Shown: positions 8,231 through 17,045, counted from the first letter of the stretch. The stretch is 33,798 bases of DNA from Isoptericola sp. (GCA_031181105.1 JAPSLD010000007.1:1-33798), one strand, 5' to 3'. Program-made: numbers and translations. The notes: generated by a model from the letters alone, not told the origin.

Positions 8231-10222
8231 ATGGCCACCGACGACCACCTGCGCCCACCGGACGAGGCGCTGCCCGTACCGCCCGCCGGCGACCGCGGAA
8301 CCTGGGACCTCGGGTCCGGGTCCGCCGACCGGCCCACCCGCGCGGCGCTGCTGGCCGGCGCCGAGCGCGACCTGGGCACCCCGTGGCCCACGCCGCTGGC
8401 GAGCACGGCCGCGCGCCTGCACCGCGACGGCGACCGCGACACGCACGAGCAGCTCGTGTTCGCCCGCCAGCGGCGCCTGACGCGCGCCGTCGTGGCGGCG
8501 GCCTCCACGCTCGAGGACCGCTGGGTCGACGAGGCGGCGGACGGCCTGTGGCTGCTCTGCGAGCAGAGCTCGTGGTGCTGGCCGGCGCACGACGACGCGT
8601 TCCCGGCCCACGGGTCCGTCCTGCCGGTCACGGCGCACCCGTACCTCGACCTCGGCGCGGGCGAGGTCGCCGGCCAGGTCGCCTGGGCCGACCACGTGCT
8701 CGGCGACGTCCTCGACGCGCGCTACCCCGGCCTGCGCGCCCGCCTGCGGCGGGAGGTCCGCGCGCGCGTGCTGGACCCGTTCGTCGGCCGCCGGGACTGG
8801 CACTGGCTCGGGCTCGACGGCGACGTGCACAACTGGAACCCCTGGATCCACGGCAACGTCCTGGTCGCCGCGCTGCGGCTGCTCGACGGCGCCGGTGACG
8901 GCGCGCTGCGGGCGCACGTCGTCGACCTCGTGGTCGAGGGGCTCGACCGGTACGTCGCGTCGCTTCCGGACGACGGCGCGATCGACGAGGGGTACGCGTA
9001 CTGGTGGAACGGGGCCTGCCGGGCGCTCGAGGCGTTCGACCTGCTGGCGCACGCCACCGGCGGGGCGCTCGACGCGCTCGCGCCCGAGGCCGCCACCGCG
9101 CCGGCGCTGCGCGCCACGGTCGCCTTCCCGCACCGGATGCACCTCGGCGACGGCTGGTACCTCAACCTCGCCGACGGCCAGGCGCGGCCGTCGGCCGAGC
9201 AGCCCTGGCACGCGCTGCACCGCGCGGCGCGGCGGGTCGACGACCCCGAGGCGGCGGCGCACGCGGCGGCGCACCGTCGCGCGGACGCACCCGTCGCGGT
9301 CGACGCCGACGGCCTCGGGCGCCTCCTGCGCGCGCTCACGGACGCCGAGTGGTGCCGCGCCGCACCGCCGGCCGCACCCCCGCACCCGGGCGAGGTCTGG
9401 CTGCCGTCGACCCAGGTGCTGCTCGCCCGGGAGCGGGCCGGGACCCGGGCCGGCCTGACCCTCGCGGTCAAGGGCGGGCACAACGGCGAGCACCACAACC
9501 ACAACGACGTCGGCGGGGTGGTCGTCGCGTCCGACGGCGTGCCCGTCGTCGTGGACGCGGGCCGCCCCACCTACACGGCGCAGACCTTCGGGCCCGACCG
9601 GTACGCGATCTGGACCATGCAGTCGTCGTGGCACTCGGTGCCGGAGGTCGCCGGCACGGCGCAGGGCGCCGGGCGCGAGTTCGCCGCGCGCGACGTGACG
9701 CCCTCGCTCGACGCCGGCCGGCCCGGCCTCTCGCTCGACGTCGCCGGCGCCTACCCGGTGACCGGCCTGCGCTCCTGGCTCCGTTCGGCGCACCTCGAGC
9801 GCCGCACGGCGCACGGCGCGGACCCGGCGGGCGCCCGCGTCGTCGTCGACGACGCGTGGGACCTGGAGCCGGACTCGAACCCGGAACCGGACCCGGACGA
9901 CGGAGCGCCCGGCGGCGCCCTCACGTCCGTGCGCTACCTGCTCGCGGGCGACGTCGACCTCGACCGTGGGACCGCCGTCGTGCGGCCGCTCGACGGCGCG
10001 ACGCCGGTGCGTCTCACGTGGCCGGCCGACGTGCCGGCCGCCCTGCACGAGCGTGCCCTCGACGACCCGATGCTCACCGACGTGTGGGGCGGCCGGCTGA
10101 CCCGGCTCGACCTCGACGTGACGGGACGCCGCGAGGTGCGGGTCGTCGTGGAGCAGCTGCACGAACCGCGCGCCGACGCGGGTTCGGGCACCATCGAGCC
10201 GACGACCAAGGAGGAGAAGTGA
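8231..10222 (+). CDS. Heparinase II/III-like enzyme, probable cytoplasmic polysaccharide lyase
   Basis: A 663-residue protein of the heparinase II/III type. An N-terminal alpha/alpha toroid (to about residue 380) carries DGDVHNWNPWIHGN (197-210) and IDEGYAYWWNG (251-261), which supply the Asn/His and Tyr expected at a lyase active site. The beta-sandwich part begins near 395 and contains the signature HHNHNDVGGVVV (421-432). Such enzymes cleave uronate-containing chains by beta-elimination, leaving an unsaturated uronate for GH88. It has no signal peptide, so it should act on imported oligosaccharides. The ATG at 8231 follows GAGGAG closely; an upstream GTG at 8192 falls inside the operator region and is less likely. 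Its stop overlaps the regulator start (GTGA). Substrate is not determinable here; heparin/heparan, hyaluronan-type or plant glucuronate glycans are all possible. Confidence 0.85.
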   Translation: MATDDHLRPPDEALPVPPAGDRGTWDLGSGSADRPTRAALLAGAERDLGTPWPTPLASTAARLHRDGDRDTHEQLVFARQRRLTRAVVAAASTLEDRWVDEAADGLWLLCEQSSWCWPAHDDAFPAHGSVLPVTAHPYLDLGAGEVAGQVAWADHVLGDVLDARYPGLRARLRREVRARVLDPFVGRRDWHWLGLDGDVHNWNPWIHGNVLVAALRLLDGAGDGALRAHVVDLVVEGLDRYVASLPDDGAIDEGYAYWWNGACRALEAFDLLAHATGGALDALAPEAATAPALRATVAFPHRMHLGDGWYLNLADGQARPSAEQPWHALHRAARRVDDPEAAAHAAAHRRADAPVAVDADGLGRLLRALTDAEWCRAAPPAAPPHPGEVWLPSTQVLLARERAGTRAGLTLAVKGGHNGEHHNHNDVGGVVVASDGVPVVVDAGRPTYTAQTFGPDRYAIWTMQSSWHSVPEVAGTAQGAGREFAARDVTPSLDAGRPGLSLDVAGAYPVTGLRSWLRSAHLERRTAHGADPAGARVVVDDAWDLEPDSNPEPDPDDGAPGGALTSVRYLLAGDVDLDRGTAVVRPLDGATPVRLTWPADVPAALHERALDDPMLTDVWGGRLTRLDLDVTGRREVRVVVEQLHEPRADAGSGTIEPTTKEEK

Positions 10223-11319
10223 CCATCGACCCCGGCCCCCGGGCGCCGTTGCCCGCCGAGCGCCGCGCACACCTGCTGGCGGCGCTCGACCGTGACGGCG
10301 TCGTGCGCGTCGCCGACCTCACCGAGGAGCTCGGCGTCACGGCGGTGACGGTGCGGCGCGACATCATGCAGCTCGAGCGCGAGGGGCTGCTGTCACGCGT
10401 GCACGGCGGTGCCGTCGCGGCCGGGAACGGCAGCTCGGGCCCGCACCGTTCCTCGACCGAGACGATCGGGGTGCTGGTCCCCTCGCTCGACTACTACTGG
10501 CCCGGCGTCGTGCGCGGCATGGAGGCCGAGGCCCGCCAGCACGGGATGCGCGTCGTGCTGCGGGGGTCGTCGTACGACGCGACCGACGAACGGCCCGTGC
10601 TGCGCCGGCTCGCCGAGACCGAGGGCGTCCGGGGCATCATCCTGGCGCCGCGCACCGACGGGCCCCACGCCCAGGACGTGGCCCAGTGGCTCGCGACCTC
10701 GGGCCTGCCGTCCGTGCTGGTCGAGCGGGAGGCGGCGCTCGCACCGCACCGCGAGGCGCTCGAGTCGGTCGTGTCCGACCACGCGCTCGGGGCGCTCATG
10801 GCCGTGCACCACCTGGCCGACCTGAGGCACCGCCGCGTGGGCCTCGTGCTCTCGCGCGAGTCGCCGACGTCGCGCAAGATCGCCGCGGGCTGGCGCGCGG
10901 CGTGCGCCGAGCTCGGGCTGTCCACCGACGAGCACTTCGAGCGGCTCGCGCCCGACCGCCGCACCCCGGAGTTCCCGGGCGTCGTCGAGGAGGTCGTCGA
11001 GACGGCCGTCCGCTCGGGCACGACCGCGCTGCTCGTGCACTCCGACCCCGAGGCGTCCGCCGTCGTGCAGGAGGCCATGGACCGGGGCCTGTCTGTGCCG
11101 GGCGACCTGTCCGTCGTCGCGTACGACGACGAGGTCGCGGGACTGTTCAGCCCCGCGATGACGGCCGTGCGGCCGCCGCGCGCCTCCGTGGGGCACGCCG
11201 CCGTCGACCTGCTGGTCAAGCGGCTCGCGGACCCCGAGCGGCCGGTGCACCGGATGGCGATCAGCCCGCGGCTCGTGGTCCGCGAGTCGACAGGGCCGGT
11301 CCGCGCGACGACGTCGTGA
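10219..11319 (+). CDS. DeoR-type HTH fused to LacI-type sensor domain, transcriptional regulator
   Basis: A 366-residue regulator of mixed architecture. Residues about 14-64 are a DeoR winged helix-turn-helix (VADLTEELGVTAVTVRRDIM, then LEREGLLSRVHGGAV). Residues about 82-355 are a LacI/GalR periplasmic-binding-like domain (TIGVLVPSLDYYWPGVVRGM ... HRRVGLVLSRES ... DLSVVAYDDEVAGLFSPAMT). The usual DeoR sugar-phosphate sensor domain is replaced, which suggests it senses a free sugar or oligosaccharide. It starts with GTG at 10219, preceded by AGGAGG and overlapping the lyase stop as GTGA. It is the obvious local regulator for the sugar operon, the lyase and the GH59 gene, which carry shared candidate operators. 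Repressor rather than activator is the likelier role. Confidence 0.88.
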   Translation: MTIDPGPRAPLPAERRAHLLAALDRDGVVRVADLTEELGVTAVTVRRDIMQLEREGLLSRVHGGAVAAGNGSSGPHRSSTETIGVLVPSLDYYWPGVVRGMEAEARQHGMRVVLRGSSYDATDERPVLRRLAETEGVRGIILAPRTDGPHAQDVAQWLATSGLPSVLVEREAALAPHREALESVVSDHALGALMAVHHLADLRHRRVGLVLSRESPTSRKIAAGWRAACAELGLSTDEHFERLAPDRRTPEFPGVVEEVVETAVRSGTTALLVHSDPEASAVVQEAMDRGLSVPGDLSVVAYDDEVAGLFSPAMTAVRPPRASVGHAAVDLLVKRLADPERPVHRMAISPRLVVRESTGPVRATTS

Positions 11320-11325
11320 TGGTCT

Positions 11326-11414
11326 GACGGCTACGGGTGAGGTGGCGCTCGCTCGGATGAGTCGGTCGCTGCGCTCCCTACGCTCTCGCGCGCACCACCT
11401 CACCCGTGGCCGTC
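11326..11414. terminator. Long bidirectional inverted repeat between convergent genes
   Basis: A 20-bp stem pairs 11326-11345 (GACGGCTACGGGTGAGGTGG) with 11395-11414, one mismatch that is a G-U wobble in one direction. A 49-nt GC-rich loop separates the arms. It sits exactly between the regulator stop (plus) and the GH59 stop (minus), so it would work for both. No U-run is present. Confidence 0.75.
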
Positions 11415-11423
11415 ATGTGTGGC

Positions 11424-14400
11424 TCAGCTCGCCGCGACGGCGAACCAGCTCAGCACCGGCGCCTCGGTGCCGCCGTCGGCGGCGACGCGGAACGTCACGA
11501 CCGTCTCCTCGTCGAGCGTGAAGCTCCCCGACAGCACCGCGCTGCGCCCGCTGCTGCCGTTGGGGAAGGCCACCGAGCCGAGGCGTTCCGTACGCGCCTG
11601 GCCGTCCGACGTCGTCCACGACACCGACGTGGCCATGTTCCGGGCCCGGCCGTTGCCGACGTTCCACCACTCGGTGTGGGCCGACGACAGCTCGTAGGTC
11701 CCGGCAGGCAGCGTGAGCCGGTACTCGAGGGGCTGCGACGTCCCGGCCGTGTAGTAGCCCGTCTCGCGGGTCTTGTCGTACGGGTTGGTCCCGAGCGGCC
11801 CCTTGGCCGAGTACGGCGCGACGCGGCCCCAGCCCGCGCCGGCCGACCACAGGGCGTCGGGAACGTCGTTGCGCAGCGTCCCGCCGTCGGCCTCGACCAG
11901 CGCCCGGACCGCGGGGTACGCGGCACCGCCGCCGACCGCGGGCGCGTTGGCGTCGACGAAGTACACGACGTCGTCCGGGACGACCTCGACGATCGTCGAG
12001 ACCCGCAGCGAGGGGTCGGCCCGGAACGTGCCGTCGACACGGACCATCGCGTACGGCTGGTCGAACGCGCCCTCGGGCACGAACCAGTCGACCGCGGCGT
12101 CGATCGTCGGGCCGGCCTCCGACGTCGCCGCGACCGTCTCCGGGAGGTCGGGCGCCTGGCCGACGACCGTCGCCACGCGGGCGACCTCGTCGACGACCGC
12201 GACGGGCCGGTCCTCCGGCGCGACCTTGCGCACCTTCGCCCCGCCCGAGAGCACGTCGACGCCGTCGAGCGTGAACGTGCCGGACACGACGCGCACCGTG
12301 ACGCTGTGGGCCTTCTGCTGCAGGCCGCGCAGCCAGTACGAGGTCTCCCGCGAGCCCGCCGAGCCGACCCGCTCCGTGCGCGGGGCACGGCCGTCGACCG
12401 AGACCTCGAGCGTCGCGGCACCCGTCGCGCCGAACAGGTTCAGGCCCGTCCCCGTGAAGTCGAGGCGGACGGACTGGCCCGTGGTGAGCACGTGCTGCGT
12501 GCGGTTGAAGTGGGCGAAGCCCGCCTGCACGAACCGCGCGCCGTCCGGGTACGTCACGCGGGCGTCGGAGTCGTCGATCTTCTCCGACTTCCACGCCTGG
12601 CCCTTGATCGGCGTGACGGCGAGGTCGTCGTACCAGGTGTTGTAGAACCCGCTCACCAGCGAGACGCGGCCGGTGAGCACCGGGTTGGCCGCGGGGTCCA
12701 CCCACTGGACCAGCCGCTCGTCGTCGAGCCGCGCGGTGATGACGTTCTCCCGCGCCTCGACCGACAGCGTGTGCCACGCGCCGGCGTCGAACCCGTCGAG
12801 CGTGCCCGACGCGACGACCGAGTCGAGCTTGCGCAGCTCCCACGTGCCGTCGTCGTGCACCCGCACGGCGTACGTGGCCTGGTCGCCGCCGCGCGCGACG
12901 ACCTGCCGCACGCCGAGGCCCGCGAAGTTGGGCAGGCTCTCGTCGCGCACCACCGTGTCGAGGCGGAAGTCGACGGTCGCGGTGTAGTCGGCCCACCGGT
13001 GGTCGCCGAGCACGGTCGAGGGCGCGGCGGTCTGCAGGACGTCCTGGCGCCCGTTGCCCCACACGTTCCACGTGAAGCCGCGGTTCTCGGCATGGATCTG
13101 CTGCTGGACCACGTTGCCGCGCGAGCGGTCGCCGCTCGCGACGACCTCGAACGCGCCGTCCTGGTCCGCGGTGTAGCGCGGCGCGCCGCCGCGGCGCTCG
13201 ACGTACGTCATCTCCTCGCCGCCGACCTCGACGGTCGGGTACTCGTCGTACTCGAAGTCGTCGCGGTAGGGCAGCTCGAGGATGCTGTCCTCAGCCTCGG
13301 GCGCGTAGTCGCCGGGCGTGTACTCCTGCGCGGTGCCGTGCACGCCGTGCGGCAGGGTCGACAGCGTGAGGATCGAGTACGGCTCGACCTTGACGCGGTA
13401 CACGTCGTGCTCGGTGCCGCCGATGGTCTCGGTGCGCACGGGCGCGTAGTAGCCGATGTTCTGGAAGTAGTCGGCGTCGTACGTCTCGCCCTTCTCGGGG
13501 CCCGTGGTCTCCCAGGCGTGCAGCGGGCGGCCGGACTCGCCGAGGTCGGCCACCTTGACCTCGAAGTACCGGGCCTTGCTCGTGTTGTTCGCGTGCACCT
13601 GCGTGAGCCCGGGCTCGCCGTCGGCGCCCGCGGGCGAGCGCAGGGTCATGACGGTGCGGGTCGAGGTGTCGACGTTGGTGCCGCCGTCGCCCTTGGTCCC
13701 GTCGCCGCCCGTGGCACCCTCGATGTACTCCCAGCCGTGCTCGGCGAACTGGTGGAAGTGGCGCACGGTGACGATCCCGACGTCGCCCTCCCAGTAGCCG
13801 GACCAGGGGTCGGACGCGCGCACGAGGTGCTTGGGCGAGTACTGCGCCCCCTCGTACATCGCGCTGACCGCGGGCTGGAAGAGGAAGGTCGTCATGTGCG
13901 CGGGGTGGTCGCCCGCACCGCTCCAGCGGTAGGCGTTGATGAAGCGGTCCGCGATGTCGACGGCGCCGACGGTGCCGCCGATGCCCCCGCGCTCGGGGTC
14001 CGCGGCGACGCGGTACTGCGGGTCGATCATCGGCGCGACGCCCTCGGAGTACAGGACCGGCATCCCGAACTCCTTGTTCAGCCGCGTGACGTTGGGTCCG
14101 CCCACGATGTCGTAGTGGAAGCCCAGCGCGTCCACCTGCTCGAGCGCCTCGGGGCTCGCCAGGATCCGGCCGGCGATGTTGTCGCCCTCGCGGTAGGAGT
14201 CGAGCGCGACGATCTTGATCTTCGAGTAGTCGTAGCGCGCGTCGTCGGCCGTGGCGTCGCGCTCGAGCCACTTCGCGGCCTGGACGGTCCAGCGCAGCTC
14301 GGCGTCCTGGTACGTGGAGCCGCGCACCTCGTTCTGCGACGGGCTCAGCCAGTCGAACTCGACGCCGTAGGTGTCGTACGCCGCGTCGATGGTCTCCTTG

Positions 14401-15014
14401 TACCACTGGTAGCGCTTGGTCCAGTCGTTGCCGGTCCAGGACGGCTCCGCCCAGCGCAGCGCCTCGACCTCGACGTCCGGGTTGATCGTCTGCGCGTCGG
14501 CGATGAAGTGGAAGCCGGCGCCGCGCAGCACGTTGGCGGGCTCGTCGGCGCTGCGCTTCGTGGCGGGCTCGGCGCCCGACGACGTGTTGCTGTCCGCTCC
14601 GAGCTCGACCTTGATGTGCGTGAGGCCCGCACCCTCGACCGGGTCGAACAGCATGCGCATGATCGCCCAGTAGGCGTCGGGGTTCTCCTCCTTGTAGTCG
14701 AGGAGGAGGTTGCCCGTGTTGTTGCACGACACCGAGCCGAAGCCGCCGAAGACGTTGTACGGCGTGCCGTCCGGGCGCCGCTCGACGTCGTCGCCGTCGA
14801 CGACGAGCTCGCGCCAGTCGATCGACGGGTCGTCGAGGCGCAGCTCGGGAAGCTCGTCCGCCGCCGGTGCGGCGACCGTCGTGCCCGGGCCGGCGGCTGC
14901 CGGTCCGGCGGCGAGCGCCGTCGTCGGGGCGACCACGCCTGCAGCGGCGAGCGACAGCGCGGCCGCAGCCGACGCCGTGAGCCGCACGCGCCGTGACGCA
15001 GGGAGAGTTCTCAT
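11424..15014 (-). CDS. Secreted GH59-like multidomain glycoside hydrolase
   Basis: A 1196-residue exported protein. The basic N-terminus MRTLPASRRVRLTAS and the hydrophobic stretch ending near TTALAAG form a signal peptide, cleaved near residue 36. The catalytic part (about 85-430) resembles bacterial GH59 galactocerebrosidase-like enzymes: GGFGSVSCNN, AGLTHIKVELGADSN and WAEPSWTGNDW. Glu229 in SPSQNEV and Glu324 in LYSEGVAP are the likely acid/base and nucleophile of this clan A barrel. A laminin-G/concanavalin-like domain follows (about 640-805), then a probable carbohydrate-binding beta domain (805-935), an Ig-like domain near 938-1000 and a C-terminal beta domain. There is no LPXTG or SLH anchor, so it is probably released. 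Galactose-type beta-linkages are the expected target. The ATG at 15014 has AGGA 6 nt upstream. Confidence 0.8.
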   Translation of the reverse strand: MRTLPASRRVRLTASAAAALSLAAAGVVAPTTALAAGPAAAGPGTTVAAPAADELPELRLDDPSIDWRELVVDGDDVERRPDGTPYNVFGGFGSVSCNNTGNLLLDYKEENPDAYWAIMRMLFDPVEGAGLTHIKVELGADSNTSSGAEPATKRSADEPANVLRGAGFHFIADAQTINPDVEVEALRWAEPSWTGNDWTKRYQWYKETIDAAYDTYGVEFDWLSPSQNEVRGSTYQDAELRWTVQAAKWLERDATADDARYDYSKIKIVALDSYREGDNIAGRILASPEALEQVDALGFHYDIVGGPNVTRLNKEFGMPVLYSEGVAPMIDPQYRVAADPERGGIGGTVGAVDIADRFINAYRWSGAGDHPAHMTTFLFQPAVSAMYEGAQYSPKHLVRASDPWSGYWEGDVGIVTVRHFHQFAEHGWEYIEGATGGDGTKGDGGTNVDTSTRTVMTLRSPAGADGEPGLTQVHANNTSKARYFEVKVADLGESGRPLHAWETTGPEKGETYDADYFQNIGYYAPVRTETIGGTEHDVYRVKVEPYSILTLSTLPHGVHGTAQEYTPGDYAPEAEDSILELPYRDDFEYDEYPTVEVGGEEMTYVERRGGAPRYTADQDGAFEVVASGDRSRGNVVQQQIHAENRGFTWNVWGNGRQDVLQTAAPSTVLGDHRWADYTATVDFRLDTVVRDESLPNFAGLGVRQVVARGGDQATYAVRVHDDGTWELRKLDSVVASGTLDGFDAGAWHTLSVEARENVITARLDDERLVQWVDPAANPVLTGRVSLVSGFYNTWYDDLAVTPIKGQAWKSEKIDDSDARVTYPDGARFVQAGFAHFNRTQHVLTTGQSVRLDFTGTGLNLFGATGAATLEVSVDGRAPRTERVGSAGSRETSYWLRGLQQKAHSVTVRVVSGTFTLDGVDVLSGGAKVRKVAPEDRPVAVVDEVARVATVVGQAPDLPETVAATSEAGPTIDAAVDWFVPEGAFDQPYAMVRVDGTFRADPSLRVSTIVEVVPDDVVYFVDANAPAVGGGAAYPAVRALVEADGGTLRNDVPDALWSAGAGWGRVAPYSAKGPLGTNPYDKTRETGYYTAGTSQPLEYRLTLPAGTYELSSAHTEWWNVGNGRARNMATSVSWTTSDGQARTERLGSVAFPNGSSGRSAVLSGSFTLDEETVVTFRVAADGGTEAPVLSWFAVAAS

Positions 15015-15058
15015 CGTTGATCCTGTCGTCGTTGACCATCAGGGACGCGGGGCGCCAT

Positions 15059-15079
15059 GATCGTCTGTGATCGTTTGTG
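15059..15079. promoter_or_regulatory. Putative DeoR-type operator upstream of the GH59-like gene
   Basis: GATCGTCTGTGATCG (15059-15073) is followed at once by TTTGTG, giving a direct-repeat array GATCG-TCTGT-GATCG-TTTGT. It lies 45 nt upstream of the GH59 start codon and differs by one base from the site at 8184-8198. A third related core, CGATCACAAA (TTTGTGATCG inverted), lies at 15160-15169. The spacing of about 90 bp between the two local sites would allow looping. Confidence 0.65.
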
Positions 15080-15109
15080 CTCCGTCGGTTACGACGATGT
15101 CGCCGCGCG

Positions 15110-15123
15110 CGTACGAACGTACG
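15110..15123. promoter_or_regulatory. Perfect 14-bp palindrome CGTACGAACGTACG (AA centre)
   Basis: CGTACG, AA and CGTACG form an inverted repeat between the two GATCG-type sites in the GH59 upstream region. It could be an operator for a second regulator. I recognise no family that owns this sequence. Confidence 0.35.
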
Positions 15124-15159
15124 GACCCGAGCGGTGCGGCGTCAACGGCGCGGTTGAAA

Positions 15160-15169
15160 CGATCACAAA
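15160..15169 (-). promoter_or_regulatory. Third copy of the TTTGTGATCG core
   Basis: Read on the minus strand this is TTTGTGATCG, identical over 10 bases to 8189-8198, and it continues GTTT. It stands upstream of the GH59 gene and just beyond the end of the tad operon. A single core like this occurs by chance less often than a random 10-mer would be noticed, but it is weaker evidence than the two longer sites. Confidence 0.45.
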
Positions 15170-15171
15170 GA

Positions 15172-15205
15172 CACAGCGCGCTGTGCTGTGCGGGGCCTCT
15201 CCCCG
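15172..15205 (-). terminator. Paired hairpins at the end of the tad operon
   Basis: Directly after the tadC stop, CGGGG (15191-15195) pairs with CCCCG (15201-15205) over a 5-nt loop. Next to it CACAGCGCGCTGTG (15172-15185) is a perfect 14-bp palindrome. Together they are the probable transcript end of the pilus operon. There is no clear U-run. Confidence 0.5.
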
Positions 15206-15206
15206 G

Positions 15207-16118
15207 TCAGGGCACGAGGCCACCTGAGAAGGCGCCGACGATGTCGATCACGACGGGCGTCATGAGGACGATGAACAGGACCGGCAGGATGCACAGCATG
15301 AGGGGCAGGAGGACCTTGACCGGCACCTTCTGCGCCTGCTCCTCGGCCCGCTGCCTCCGCTTGAGACGGACCTCTGCAGCCTGCGTGCGCAGCACGTCCC
15401 CGACGGAGATCCCGTGCGCGTCGGCCTGCAGGATGGCACGCACGAACCGCCGCAGGTCGGGGACGTAGGCGCGCTCCGCCAGGTCTTCGAGTGCCTGCCG
15501 ACGAGTGCGGCCCATCCGCATGTCCTGCAGGGTCCGCGTGAGCTCCTCGGCGAGGACGCCGTTGCCGTGGTCGGCGACGCGCGCCATCGCACCGTCGAAC
15601 CCCATGCCGGCCTCGACGGCGATGGTCATCTGGTCGAGCGTGTCGGCGAGCTCGAGCCGGATCCGCTGCTCGCGCGTCTGGCCGCGGCCGAGCAGCAACA
15701 GGTCGGGCACGAAGTACCCGCAGATCGCGACGACGACGAGCACGGCGGTCACGAACGGTGGCGCCTCTGCGGCTCCTGCCCACACGACCAGGAGGACGCC
15801 GACGGCGGCCAGGACGAGCTTCGTCGTCAGGAGCCCGTCGATCGTCCGGCCCGCCGGACGGCCTGCCCGGACGTGCTGACGCTCCAGCAAGGCCACGAGC
15901 GGCCGCGGGGTGAGCCGGCGTCCCACGGACGTGCCCGGACGTCGGACCGCGGCAGTCGGTGCCGTGGCCACCTGGACGTCGGCCGCGCTCGCGACCCCCC
16001 GTTGCAGGTTGGCGAGGCTGCGCCGCCGTTCGGGCGCGGCCGCGCTCGCCACGAGCCCGGTGAGGAGGGCCACCGCGGCAGCGACGGCGAAGGCGGCGAC
16101 GAGCACTGGCGTCGGCAT
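15207..16118 (-). CDS. tadC: TadC-like type II secretion F-domain protein
   Basis: A 303-residue inner-membrane platform protein of the Flp pilus machine. It has an N-terminal membrane segment, helices near residues 95-140, a T2SSF cytoplasmic domain (about 145-270, with LADTLDQMTIAVEAGMGFDGA and ILQADAHGISVGDVLRTQA) and a C-terminal hydrophobic helix (VLLPLMLCILPVLFIVLM). It starts one nucleotide after the tadB stop, so it is cotranscribed and probably coupled. TadB and TadC are expected to form the base that the TadA ATPase turns. It is the last gene of the operon. Confidence 0.92.
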   Translation of the reverse strand: MPTPVLVAAFAVAAAVALLTGLVASAAAPERRRSLANLQRGVASAADVQVATAPTAAVRRPGTSVGRRLTPRPLVALLERQHVRAGRPAGRTIDGLLTTKLVLAAVGVLLVVWAGAAEAPPFVTAVLVVVAICGYFVPDLLLLGRGQTREQRIRLELADTLDQMTIAVEAGMGFDGAMARVADHGNGVLAEELTRTLQDMRMGRTRRQALEDLAERAYVPDLRRFVRAILQADAHGISVGDVLRTQAAEVRLKRRQRAEEQAQKVPVKVLLPLMLCILPVLFIVLMTPVVIDIVGAFSGGLVP

Positions 16119-16119
16119 G

Positions 16120-17045
16120 TCAGAACTTGACCTTCACGACGGCGGCCATCCAGACGATGCCGATGACGAGCAGGATCAAGGCCACGACCAGCGCCACGAG
16201 GCCGACCAGGCTCTGGACGAACGGGGCGAGATAGGAGGGGTTGGCGAGCAGCAAGAACCCGGTCACGACGAACGGCAGGGCCACGAGGATGACGCCGGAC
16301 AGTCGCCCCTCGGCGCTCAGGGCGGCCACGTGGCGGCGGATCTCGTTGCGGTCGCGGATCGTCTTGCCGACACCGTCGAGCACGTCGGCGAGATTCCCGC
16401 CGATCTCCCGGTTGATCGCGATGGCCTGGGTCACCCAGTGGAAGTCCTCGTTGCGCATGCGCACCGCTGCCTCCTCGAGGGCGAAGGCCAGTGGCCGGCC
16501 GACCCTCGTCTCGTTGACGATCCGCCCCAGCTCCGACGCGGTCGGGTCCTCCGCCTCGCGCGCGACGCCGGCGAGCGCCTGCATGAGGCTGTGGCCCGCG
16601 CGCAGACCGCTCGCGAGGAGCTGCAGCGTGTCGTCGAGCTGGTCGGCGAACCTCTTCCGACGCCTGCTCGTGCGCGCGCGCAACCACAGCAGCGCGAGGA
16701 GCGGCCCCAGCAAGGCGAAGAGCACCAGGAGGACGGGTCCGCCGAGCAGCAGCCCGACCGCGGCGAGCACGACGGAGGCGACGATCGCGAGGAACACGAA
16801 CTCCTGGGGGCGCAGTCTCAGGCCGGCGAGGTCGAGCCTGACCGTGAGGCTCCCCTGGCGCCGCTGCATTGCCTTGCCGACGAGCATGGTCGCGGTCGCC
16901 GCCGCGTCGGCAAGCCTGCCCTCCTCCGGTCCCGCGACCGGGCGGCGCCGCGCCTTGGGGATCCGCGCGTGCCCCGGCGCGAGCACCAGCACCGCCGTCA
17001 GCGCGAGCCCCGCAGCCACGGCGATCGCTCCCCAGCCGGCCGGGT

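Noticed and set aside
11406-14996. A 1196-codon plus-strand frame opposite the GH59-like gene, and other very long frames (for example minus 24593-28897 and plus 19415-21799)
   Set aside because: They are Arg/Ala/Gly/Val-rich shadows of real genes created by high third-position GC. They have no domains, signal peptides or ribosome sites, and the opposite genes carry clear motifs.
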